Assembly (NCBI GenBank): GCA_016191395.1
Contig: JACPOS010000031.1
Span: 23,671 to 87,670, forward strand
Reading direction: 5' to 3'
From: Chloroflexota bacterium
GTDB lineage: Bacteria; Chloroflexota; Limnocylindria; Limnocylindrales; CSP1-4
DNA: 64,000 bases
Positions within the stretch are counted from its first letter, which is position 1. Every line of letters begins with the position of its first letter. Below are positions 41,198-50,023 of this stretch, one piece after another. The translations under genes were made by a program, and so were the position numbers. The notes beneath the pieces are model-generated. The model did not search any database and was not told the origin of the DNA. It was given only the letters and a program-made list of their open reading frames with translations.

Positions 41198-42097
41198 TCA
41201 CGCCCGTTCCAGCTCGCGGTGGAGGACATCGACCGGCCCGATGCCCCGCTCGCGCAGGCGCCGCGCCAGCTCCTCGGCGAGGACGATGGAGCGATGGCGG
41301 CCACCCGTGCAGCCGATGCCGATCGTGAGCCGGCTCTTGCCTTCCGCGGCGAACGCCGGGATGCTGAATTCCAGCAGGCGCTCGATGAGCTCGACGTACT
41401 CCTCGGCCCCCGGCTGTGCGAGCACGAAGGTGCGGACCTGGTCCGTCAGGCCGGAGTGCTCGCGCAGCTCCGGCACGTAGTACGGGTTCTGGATGAACCG
41501 CGTGTCGAACACGAGGTCCGCCTCCAGCGGGAGGCCGAACTTGTAGCCAAAGCTGACCAGCTGGATCGTCATCTGGTCCGGGGAGATGTCGCCGAGGCGC
41601 GCGAACAGCCGCTCGCGCAGGTCGCGCAGCGGCAGGTCCGTGGTGTCCACCACGACGTCCGACTCGGCGCGGATCGGGTCCAGGAGCCGCCGCTCCAGCG
41701 TGATCGCGGCGTGCGTGCTGCGACCATTCGCCAGCGGGTGCCGGTGGCGGGTCTCGGAGAACCGCCGGATGATCGTCTCGTCACTTGCCTCGAGGAAGAA
41801 CACCTGCGGGCGGATGCCGCGGCCCTCCAGCGCGCCGCGCATGGCCCGGTAGGCGGTCTCCGCGTCACCGGCTCGGACGTCGAGCACGATCGCGACCTTG
41901 GCGAAGCGCTCCGGATCCTGGACGACCATCTCGGCGAGGTTCGGCAGGAGCTCGCCGGGGAGGTTGTCGACGACCGTGTAGGCGAGGTCCTCGAAGAGCT
42001 TTGCCGCCGCGGTCTTGCCGCCGCCCGACAGCCCGCTCAGGACCACGACGTGCGGTCCGCTGGAACCATCGACCCCGGCAGCAGGCTCGTTCGCCAT
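41198..42097 (-). CDS. rapZ: RNase adapter / nucleotide-binding protein RapZ
   Basis: RapZ is a GTP/ATP-binding protein; in E. coli it binds GlmZ/GlmY small RNAs, and in Gram-positives (YvcJ) its role is less clear. The P-loop is VVLSGLSGGGKTAAAK; DLAYTVVDNLPGELLP is the next family motif. The C-terminal domain has FGYKFGLPLEADLVFDTRFIQNPYY and GIGCTGGRHRSI. It is 299 residues, the usual size. It opens the rapZ-yvcK-whiA-tpiA-gpmI-secG run, and its ATG sits 7 nt after a TAGACT hexamer with no Shine-Dalgarno, so the operon mRNA is probably leaderless. Confidence 0.96.
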   Translation of the reverse strand: MANEPAAGVDGSSGPHVVVLSGLSGGGKTAAAKLFEDLAYTVVDNLPGELLPNLAEMVVQDPERFAKVAIVLDVRAGDAETAYRAMRGALEGRGIRPQVFFLEASDETIIRRFSETRHRHPLANGRSTHAAITLERRLLDPIRAESDVVVDTTDLPLRDLRERLFARLGDISPDQMTIQLVSFGYKFGLPLEADLVFDTRFIQNPYYVPELREHSGLTDQVRTFVLAQPGAEEYVELIERLLEFSIPAFAAEGKSRLTIGIGCTGGRHRSIVLAEELARRLRERGIGPVDVLHRELERA

Positions 42098-42104
42098 CGC
42101 CGCC

Positions 42105-42110
42105 AGTCTA
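42105..42110 (-). promoter_or_regulatory. -10 element (TAGACT) of the rapZ operon, predicted leaderless
   Basis: TAGACT followed by 7 nt and the rapZ ATG at 42097. It lies in the 24-nt gap after the tatC stop, so this seven-gene run would have its own promoter. Confidence 0.6.
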
Positions 42111-42121
42111 GCGAGCGGCGT

Positions 42122-42850
42122 TCAGCGCCCGGTGCGGCGGATGAAGATCGTCGTCCCCTCGAACAGCACGTACAGCGTGAGGCCGAGGACGAACGGGCTC
42201 ACGAGGTCCCCGCCCGGGGTCGCGATGGCCGAGAAGATGGCGATCACCAGGATCACCATCCGCCGGGATCGACGCAGGCGGTCAGAGGTGACGATGCGGA
42301 CCCGCGAGAGCCCCACCAGCAGGATCGGGAACTCCATGAGGATCCCGAAGGCCAGGAACAGGCTCGTCACGAAGTCGAAGTAGCTCTTGATGTTGATCGA
42401 GCGGTTGACGCCCTCCGGGACGAAGCTCAGGAGGAAGAGCGCGGCGTAGGGCAGGATCACCCAGGCGATCCCGATGCCCAGCGCGAAGAAGGCGAGGGCG
42501 GCCGGGATCCAGGGCAGGACCGCTCGGCGCTCGGACGTCGTCAGGCCGGGTGCGATGAATCGCCATACGTGCCACAGCAGGACGGGCATCGCCAGGATCA
42601 CGCCTACCACGAAGGCGATCTGCAACCGGATAGAGAAGCCGTCTCCGATCTCGATCTGCTGCAGCGTGACGTCCGGCGGCAGCGGGGTTCGGAGGAGCGT
42701 GATCAGCTGCTCGCCGAGGTAGAACCCGATCGAGCCACCAACGGTGACCGCCAGGATGGACCAGATCAGCCGGTTCCGGAGCTCGGCGAGATGCCCGGCG
42801 AGCGGCATCGACGGCAGATGGAGCTTGTCCGCCTGGTCTGCCGCGGTCAT
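42122..42850 (-). CDS. tatC: Sec-independent translocase subunit TatC
   Basis: TatC is the receptor of the twin-arginine export system. The 242-residue protein has six spans. The N-terminal cytosolic MPLAGHLAELRNRLIWSI contains the conserved Glu in HLAELRxRL used for signal-peptide binding, and FRFIAPGL-type text (VWRFIAPGLTTSERR) and FGILMEFPILLVGLSRV are canonical. It lies 48 nt after tatA. The two form the minimal TatAC system typical of Gram-positive-type cells; no tatB is seen. Confidence 0.96.
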   Translation of the reverse strand: MTAADQADKLHLPSMPLAGHLAELRNRLIWSILAVTVGGSIGFYLGEQLITLLRTPLPPDVTLQQIEIGDGFSIRLQIAFVVGVILAMPVLLWHVWRFIAPGLTTSERRAVLPWIPAALAFFALGIGIAWVILPYAALFLLSFVPEGVNRSINIKSYFDFVTSLFLAFGILMEFPILLVGLSRVRIVTSDRLRRSRRMVILVIAIFSAIATPGGDLVSPFVLGLTLYVLFEGTTIFIRRTGR

Positions 42851-42898
42851 GGCTGGGCTCCGCGGACGGCTCGGGGCGCGCGGGGCGCGCGACCGGGC

Positions 42899-43219
42899 CT
42901 AGGAGTGGTCCGGATTGGCCGCGGGCCCGGCGGGGGCCGTCAGCGTGTTCGGCTCGGCCGAGGTCGTGAGGGTGTTGGCGGCGGGGGCGGTGGGGGCGGC
43001 CGGCGTACCTGCGGAGACCGCGGGCACGGATGCCGCGGGCGCCGCGGCGGGGGCGTCGACCTTGCCCGCGTCGGAAACATCGCTGGCGGCGCGGCGGAAC
43101 TCGCGCAAGCTCTTGCCGAGCGAGGCCGCGACATCGGGCAGCTTGCCCGGCCCGAGCACGACGAGCGCGATGATGAGGATGACGATCAGCTCGGGGGCGC
43201 CGATGTTCGGAAACGGCAT
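42899..43219 (-). CDS. tatA: Sec-independent translocase subunit TatA
   Basis: TatA forms the export pore of the Tat system. The ATG at 43219, preceded by an AGGAcc ribosome-type tract, gives NIGAPELIVILIIALVVLGPGKLPDVA: a single N-terminal span, the FGP-like hinge (here LGPGKLP), then the amphipathic helix SLGKSLREFRRAASD. The remaining 50 residues are a low-complexity Ala/Pro/Thr tail. Total 106 residues. The frame runs open further upstream, but nothing before this ATG resembles the family. Confidence 0.95.
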   Translation of the reverse strand: MPFPNIGAPELIVILIIALVVLGPGKLPDVAASLGKSLREFRRAASDVSDAGKVDAPAAAPAASVPAVSAGTPAAPTAPAANTLTTSAEPNTLTAPAGPAANPDHS

Positions 43220-43265
43220 CTGTCCAGGTCCTGCTAAGCGCGGCCGCGGGGCCGTCTGGCCACGC

Positions 43266-44120
43266 TCACGGTAGCACAGGGAGCTTCGCGGACCAGCTTC
43301 TGGCGGCCTCCGCGACGCGCTCCGCGAGATCGGCGGGGACCCCCGGACCCGGTTCGGCCTGTGCCGCGCCCGCAATCCCCCGGGACACGTTGACCACGAG
43401 TCCGCCACCCGGCCGGCCACCGGCGGGCGGCGCCGTCGCGGGTCCCGCGGCGAGCACCGGCTCGATGCTTCCGCCCTGCGCGCCGACGCCCGGCACGAGG
43501 AACGCAAGGCCCGGGGCGATGGCACGCGCCTCGCGCAGCTCGTCCGGGGCGGTTGCGCCCACGACGAGCCCTGCGGTGCCGCCTGGTCCCCAGCCCGCGA
43601 CGATGCGCGCGACGCGGGCCCAGAGCGGCTCGTCGGGCCCGCTGACGCGCAGGCCCTGGAGCTCCGCCGCGCCCGGGTTGGAGGTGCGGCACAGCACGTA
43701 CGCGAAGTGGTCTGCTCGCTCCAGGTACGTCCGCAGCCCCTCCTCGCCGACGTATGGGTTGATGGTCACCGCATCGAAGCCGAGGGCGTCGAAGTACGCC
43801 ACGGTCTGGCGCGCGGACGTCGTGTCGATGTCGCCGCGCTTGCCGTCGCCGATCACCACCACGTCGGATGGGATGCGCGCCCGCAGCCGCTCCAGCACGG
43901 CGAGGCCCGCCGATCCGAATGCCTCGTAGAACGACAGGTTCGGCTTGACAGCCGCTACGTACGGCAGGGCCGCATCGAGCACGAGGGTCGCGAATCGCTC
44001 GACACCGGCGAGACCTGGCGAGAACCCGGCCGGCAGCGTCGCCGGATCCGGGTCGATGCCAAGGCACAGCATGGTGCCCGTTGCCGCGCTCCGGGCCGCG
44101 AGGCGTTCCAGGTAGGTCAC
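43266..44120 (-). CDS. pyrF: Orotidine 5'-phosphate decarboxylase (type 2)
   Basis: PyrF makes UMP in the last step of pyrimidine synthesis. LCLGIDPDP, VKPNLSFYEAFG, and the catalytic Lys/Asp array DGKRGDIDTTS are those of the long (type 2) bacterial subfamily, about 270-285 residues. The C-terminal phosphate site reads PGVGAQGG. A GTG at 44120 overlaps the preceding stop (GTGA) and gives 284 residues starting at TYLERLAAR; the frame also continues through the upstream gene, but that text is a shadow. No other pyrimidine gene is nearby. Confidence 0.93.
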   Translation of the reverse strand: MTYLERLAARSAATGTMLCLGIDPDPATLPAGFSPGLAGVERFATLVLDAALPYVAAVKPNLSFYEAFGSAGLAVLERLRARIPSDVVVIGDGKRGDIDTTSARQTVAYFDALGFDAVTINPYVGEEGLRTYLERADHFAYVLCRTSNPGAAELQGLRVSGPDEPLWARVARIVAGWGPGGTAGLVVGATAPDELREARAIAPGLAFLVPGVGAQGGSIEPVLAAGPATAPPAGGRPGGGLVVNVSRGIAGAAQAEPGPGVPADLAERVAEAARSWSAKLPVLP

Positions 44121-45346
44121 CGGGTGGTGCTCGTGGGCAGGGCGGGCGCCGCGGTCGTGACGGGCGTGGGCGTCGGGAGTGGCGGGAGCTGGTCGGCAGG
44201 GATGAACCATGTTGGCCGTGAATCTGCCTCGAGGCCGGCGGAGATCGTCAACGCCAGCGGATCGCCGGCCGTCCAGGTCGGCGCCGTGCCCTGGAGGGGC
44301 ACGAGATACAGGTCCACGACACCGTAATCCACGCGGTAGAACGCGACCGCGTCGCCCTTCGGCGACCAGACCGGGCTGAACGAGCTCTCGTCCTGCGTGA
44401 CCCGCAGCAGCTCCGCGCCGGTCTTGGCATCGAGGATGACGACGTCGGTTCCGAAGCTGGTCGTCTGGGTCGCTGCCACGAACCGGCCGTCGCGCGACCA
44501 CGCCGGCGCGGTGTAGCCCGGGCCGGTCAGCTCGGTCGACTTCTTCGTCGCGACGCTGTAGCGGTAGATCGCGGGCGTCCCGCGCGAGCCCTCGCGCGCG
44601 TTGCGGACGTACAGGAGCGTCTTGCCGTCCGGCGACCATGCCGGGTCCTGGTGCCCAAGCGATTGGATCTCGCCGAGATTGGGATCGCTGATGGAGCCAT
44701 CCGCGAAGTCGAGGAACTTCACGACGATGTCGCTCCTGGTTGGGTCGGGACCGTCGGTGATGATCGCGGCGCTCAGGCCGTCCGGGGCGATCGAGGGCTC
44801 ACGGATGAAGTACGACCACGTGTTGGAGCCCTTCTTGACGTTCCCGGTGAGCAGGATCTCCGGCTGGCCTGAGCCGTCTGCCTTGATCCGCATGAGGCTG
44901 GGGACCGACAGGTTGTACGTCCGGATGACTCCGGCCGAGGGCCACTTGCCGGTAGCGTCGCTGACGCGGACGAAGTAGATCGACGCGCCGTCCGGCGACC
45001 ACGCAGGCATGGCGTCGGCACCGCCGGTTGTGAGCTGGCGCGCCTTGTCCCCCGACTGCACCCAGATGTTCCCGTCCTTCACGTACAGGAGCGAGCCCGG
45101 GATCTTGGTCCGGGGATCGTTCGGGACGACGACGACATTCGACGGCGTGGCGGTCCGGATGGGACCGCCCGGATCGTTCGGGCCGCCGGGACCCGAGATG
45201 GACGGCAACGAGCCGCCGAGCAGGGAGAAGCTCACGATCGCCACGACCACGAGGCCGACGACCGACAGGGCCGGCGCAACCTCGAACGGCAGGCGGCTCC
45301 CGCCGGTGGGTCGTGGCGCGCGTGGTCGCGGGTTGGCGCGGGTCAC
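44117..45346 (-). CDS. TolB-like beta-propeller (PD40) protein, membrane-anchored
   Basis: This 409-residue protein has one N-terminal span (VAPALSVVGLVVVAIVSFSLLGG) after a basic, Pro-rich cytosolic leader, so the propeller faces outwards. At least four WD40-like PD40 repeats are visible with the AWSPDG signature: MPAWSPDGASIYFVR, PAWSPDGKTLLYVR, PAWSRDGRFVAA and PVWSPKGDAVAFYR. The C-terminus is Pro/Thr-rich. Such propellers bind proteins or peptidoglycan; no Tol-Pal partners are present, so the TolB name describes fold only. It lies between recJ (18-nt gap) and pyrF (GTGA overlap). Confidence 0.85.
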   Translation of the reverse strand: MTRANPRPRAPRPTGGSRLPFEVAPALSVVGLVVVAIVSFSLLGGSLPSISGPGGPNDPGGPIRTATPSNVVVVPNDPRTKIPGSLLYVKDGNIWVQSGDKARQLTTGGADAMPAWSPDGASIYFVRVSDATGKWPSAGVIRTYNLSVPSLMRIKADGSGQPEILLTGNVKKGSNTWSYFIREPSIAPDGLSAAIITDGPDPTRSDIVVKFLDFADGSISDPNLGEIQSLGHQDPAWSPDGKTLLYVRNAREGSRGTPAIYRYSVATKKSTELTGPGYTAPAWSRDGRFVAATQTTSFGTDVVILDAKTGAELLRVTQDESSFSPVWSPKGDAVAFYRVDYGVVDLYLVPLQGTAPTWTAGDPLALTISAGLEADSRPTWFIPADQLPPLPTPTPVTTAAPALPTSTTR

Positions 45347-45364
45347 GATCCGGTCACGGTCGGG

Positions 45365-47152
45365 TCACGTGGCTGGGGCGGGAGTGGGAGCGGCGACAGT
45401 GGGAGCGGCGACCGTGGTGCCGGGACCAACGGCCACGGGGGCCGCGTCCAGGATCGCCCGCGATTCCGGGTGGTGGCCGGACGGCGCCGCGTCGCGGATC
45501 TCCAGCTGGAGCGACTCGATCCCGCCGAAGCGCCGGCTCCGGAGCTGCGCGACCACGTCGATGACGTCGCCCTCGGCGACCTCGCGCGACAGCTCCGGCC
45601 AGCCGAAGGCGATCCCGTCGAGCACGTCGAGGCGGCGCTTGAGCGTGAGCTGGGTGTGGCCGCCGCCGGCCTCGCGGACCTTCGTCACGGTCAGGCCCAG
45701 GACGGCCACGAGCGGTTCCGGGTTGCCCATCCCGCACGGCGCGAGCTTCTGGAGGTCCCGGTGCAGGCCGTAGTCCACGTCCCGCGCGCGGATCGCGAGG
45801 TCCAGCGCGAGCGTCGCGACCGGATCCGGCGGGGCCGCCTCCGATGCGAGCGCGAGGAAGCGTTCACGGAACTCGGGCCAGCGTTCGGTCTCGATCTCGA
45901 AGCCGGCCGCGCCTGCGTGGCCGCCGTGGCGCAACAGGAGATCCGAGCAGAGGGCGAGCGTGTCCGCAAGGTGCAGCGTGCCCGCACTCCGGCAGGAGGC
46001 GCGGATCACGCTCCCGAGGTCCGCCCCTACGATCGCCGGCCGGCGGCGCTCGTCCGCGAGCCGAGACGCGACGAGGCCCACGATCCCGACCGGCCACGCC
46101 CCGTGGATGACCGTGGCGGGCGCGTCGTCCACGGCGTCCAGCGAGGTGCGCGCTTCGGCGATGGCGGTCTTCATCAGGTCGCGCCGGCTCAGGTTCGCGG
46201 CCTCCAGGCCCGCGGCGAGCCGCGTGGCCTCCGCCGGGTCGTCGGCGAGCAGGAGGCTCGCCGCATCGAACGCCTCCCCCACCCGGCCGGCGGCGTTCAG
46301 TCGAGGCGCAAGCCCGAAGGAGAGCGTCTCGAGATCGATGTTCGCCGGCACCACGTTGGCCGAGGCAAGCAGGGCGGCGAGACCGGGCCGCGGGCTGGAG
46401 CGCAGGCGCTCAAGGCCCAGCTGGACGATCGCCCGGTTCTCGCCGAGCACGGGCGCGAGATCCGCCACGGTGCCGATCGCGGCGAGGTCCGCAAGCTCCA
46501 GGGCGGCGTCGCCGATGAGCAGCCGCGCCAGCGTGAACGCCACGCCGCTCCCGGCGAGCCTGGGATCCGGGTAGTCCGCGTCGGCGCGGTGCGGATTCAC
46601 GATGGCCAGCGCGGGCGGCAGGACGGCAGGCACCCGGTGGTGGTCCGTGATGAGGACGTCGATGCCCGCGGCGTTCGCGACGGCGACCTCTCCGACGCTG
46701 GAGCTGCCCGTGTCCACCGTCACGATCACGGTCGCGCCCGCCGCGCGGGCCGCCTCCACGGACGCCAGGGACAGCCCGTGCCCCTCGTCCAGACGCGACG
46801 GCACATACGGAATGGTCTGGACCCCCAACCGCCGCAGGGCGAGGGTCAGGATCGCGAGGCCGGTGATCCCGTCGGCATCGAAGTCACCGAACACGAGGAC
46901 CTTCTCGCCGCGCTCCTCCGCCTGGGCGATTCGCGCCTGGAAGGCCGCCGCGTCCGGCAGTCGGCGAGGGTCGTGCAGGGAGCCCGCGGCCTCGCCGAGG
47001 AACCGGCGGAGGTCGTCCTCCGTGGCGACGCCTCGCGCCGCGAGCAGCGCGATGACGCGCGGGCCGAGGCCCAGCTCCCGCCCGACATCAAGCAGGGACG
47101 CGGAGACGGTGATGGGTTCCGGGAAGCGCCAGCGGGTGCGAGGTGCGAGCAC
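45365..47152 (-). CDS. recJ: Single-stranded-DNA-specific exonuclease RecJ
   Basis: RecJ degrades single-stranded DNA 5' to 3' in recombination and mismatch repair. The DHH phosphoesterase motifs are present: VFGDFDADGITG, VTVDTGSSS and LITDHHRVP. GTVADLAPVLGENR is the RecJ hallmark, and a DHHA1 region (RHGGHAGAAGFEIE) follows. An OB-type C-terminal domain ends at LRSRRFGGIESLQLEIRD. The last 20 residues are an Ala/Pro/Thr tail. GTG start 48 nt after secF. Length 595 is normal. Confidence 0.95.
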   Translation of the reverse strand: MLAPRTRWRFPEPITVSASLLDVGRELGLGPRVIALLAARGVATEDDLRRFLGEAAGSLHDPRRLPDAAAFQARIAQAEERGEKVLVFGDFDADGITGLAILTLALRRLGVQTIPYVPSRLDEGHGLSLASVEAARAAGATVIVTVDTGSSSVGEVAVANAAGIDVLITDHHRVPAVLPPALAIVNPHRADADYPDPRLAGSGVAFTLARLLIGDAALELADLAAIGTVADLAPVLGENRAIVQLGLERLRSSPRPGLAALLASANVVPANIDLETLSFGLAPRLNAAGRVGEAFDAASLLLADDPAEATRLAAGLEAANLSRRDLMKTAIAEARTSLDAVDDAPATVIHGAWPVGIVGLVASRLADERRRPAIVGADLGSVIRASCRSAGTLHLADTLALCSDLLLRHGGHAGAAGFEIETERWPEFRERFLALASEAAPPDPVATLALDLAIRARDVDYGLHRDLQKLAPCGMGNPEPLVAVLGLTVTKVREAGGGHTQLTLKRRLDVLDGIAFGWPELSREVAEGDVIDVVAQLRSRRFGGIESLQLEIRDAAPSGHHPESRAILDAAPVAVGPGTTVAAPTVAAPTPAPAT

Positions 47153-47200
47153 GGCCTCAGGATGTCACGCGGCGATCTACCGCGGCTTTCCCGGCGATCG

Positions 47201-48335
47201 TCAGGCGGTTGCGCGGCGGGACTTGCCGGGCATTGCCAGGCGTCCGCGCCGGCGGTCCTCCCGCTCCTGCCACACGACCAGGAGCGGCGCCGCGTTGAAG
47301 ATCGACGAGTACGTCCCCGAGATGATCCCGATGAGCAGCGCCAGCACGAACTCCTGCGTCGCGCTGCCGCCGAAGAGGATCAGTGTTGTGAGGGTGAGCA
47401 CCACGGTGAAGCTCGTGGTGATCGACCGGCCGAAGGTCTGCAGGATGGAATGGTTCACGACCTCGGAGAACGGCTCGCCCGAGTGCCGGGCCCGGTTCTC
47501 GCGGATCCGGTCGAAGACGACGATCGTGTCGTGCACCGAGAAGCCGATGACCGTGAGCATCGCGGTGACGAACAGGCCGTCCACCTTGACCGCGAAGAAC
47601 GTGCCCAGCATCGCGAAGATGCCGAGGACCACGATCACGTCGTGGAGCAGCGCGACCAGGGCCGTGACGCCGAACTTGACGTCGCGGAACCGGAGCGTGA
47701 TCCAGGCAAGGATGCCGCCGGACCCGATCAGGATCAGCAGGAAGGCCTGGTTGATGAGGTCCGTGCTGACGACGGCGCCGATGGAGCTCAGCTTGGCCTG
47801 CTCGGCGATCGGGCCGAACTTCACCTGGAGCGCCTTTGCGATCGCGCCGATCTCACCCTGCGTCGGGACCGCGTTCGCGGAGCCCGGGATAGGGGTCTCG
47901 GTGGGCGCCGGCGTGGCCGTAGGGCCGGGTGTCGCGGTGGGCGCCGGTGTTGGCGTTGGCGCGGCCGTGGCCGTGGGCGCGGGGCTTGCGCCGCTGGCTC
48001 CCGGACTCGCGCTCGGATTGGCGGTCGGCGCCGCGGTCGGCGCCGGCTGGACGTCGCGCAGGTCCAGCTTGCTCATGCGGATGTCCAGGAAGCCCTTGCC
48101 GGTCCGGGTGACCTGTGCCTCGGGCTGGCCGAGGAGCGCGAGCTCGTCACGAACCTCGTTCGCGGACACGTTGGCGTCCGCGAACCGGATGGACCATTCC
48201 GTGCCGCCCGTGTAGTCGATCGAGAACTTGATGCCGGCGGCGCCGTTGGACAGCGGCGTCAGGAGGATGAACGCGACGCCCGGGATGGTGATCAGCAGCG
48301 AGAGGAGGAAGAACCACCTCCGCTTGCCGACGATG

Positions 48336-48343
<8 letters not shown>
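47201..48343 (-). CDS. secF: Protein translocase subunit SecF with Pro/Thr-rich insertion
   Basis: SecF works with SecD to pull proteins across the membrane using the proton gradient. The six-span RND-type pattern is clear: first span FFLLSLLITIPGVAFILL, the periplasmic FSIDYTGGTEW strand, then LINQAFLLILIGSGGILAW, VALLHDVIVVLGIFAM with the conserved Asp, and the SVHDTIVVFDRIRENRAR motif. Residues about 98-157 are a low-complexity run of Pro, Ala, Thr and Ser inserted in the first periplasmic domain, absent from typical SecF. The start overlaps the secD stop by 8 nt. Length 380 versus about 300-320 usual. Confidence 0.95.
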
Positions 48344-49733
<1,390 letters not shown>

Positions 49734-49741
49734 GAGGGCGG

Positions 49742-49747
49742 ATGATA
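49742..49747 (-). promoter_or_regulatory. -10 element (TATCAT) of the secD operon, predicted leaderless
   Basis: TATCAT followed by 8 nt and the secD GTG at 49733; no Shine-Dalgarno is possible in that gap. Confidence 0.5.
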
Positions 49748-49884
49748 CAGGTGCACGCTCCCACCCGCCGCCGCCCCTCCCGTTCGTGTTGCAGATCACG
49801 CCGCCAGGCGTCCGAAGCGCGGCAGGTCTTGCAGTCCTGATTTCCGAGCCAATCTGCCGCAAACAGGGCTACCGGACCTGTGTG

Positions 49885-49922
49885 CGACACGATTCGGACC
49901 ATCAGGGACCATAAACGTGTCG
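49885..49922. repeat. Inverted repeat in the uvrC-secD gap
   Basis: CGACACG (49885-49891) and CGTGTCG (49916-49922) are perfect 7-bp inverted arms around a 24-nt loop that itself holds a short direct repeat (GGACCAT, GGACCAT). A second small hairpin, AGGACT-ACC-AGTCCT, is at 49969-49983. The 290-base gap between secD and uvrC otherwise shows no gene. It could be operator, attenuator or uvrC terminator; none is supported by a T-tract. Confidence 0.4.
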
Positions 49923-50023
49923 TCAGCGAGGCTGCCAGACCAGTTTCCGGCGTCCGTACCACAAATCGAGGACTACCAGTCCTGTCCGCCGCCTGAGAGG
50001 CCCTGAACCTGCCTGCCGCCCGA

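Noticed and set aside
44121..44639. N-terminal extension of the pyrF frame through the TolB-like gene
   Set aside because: The extra text does not resemble OMP decarboxylase; the GTG at 44120 with a GTGA overlap gives the normal length.
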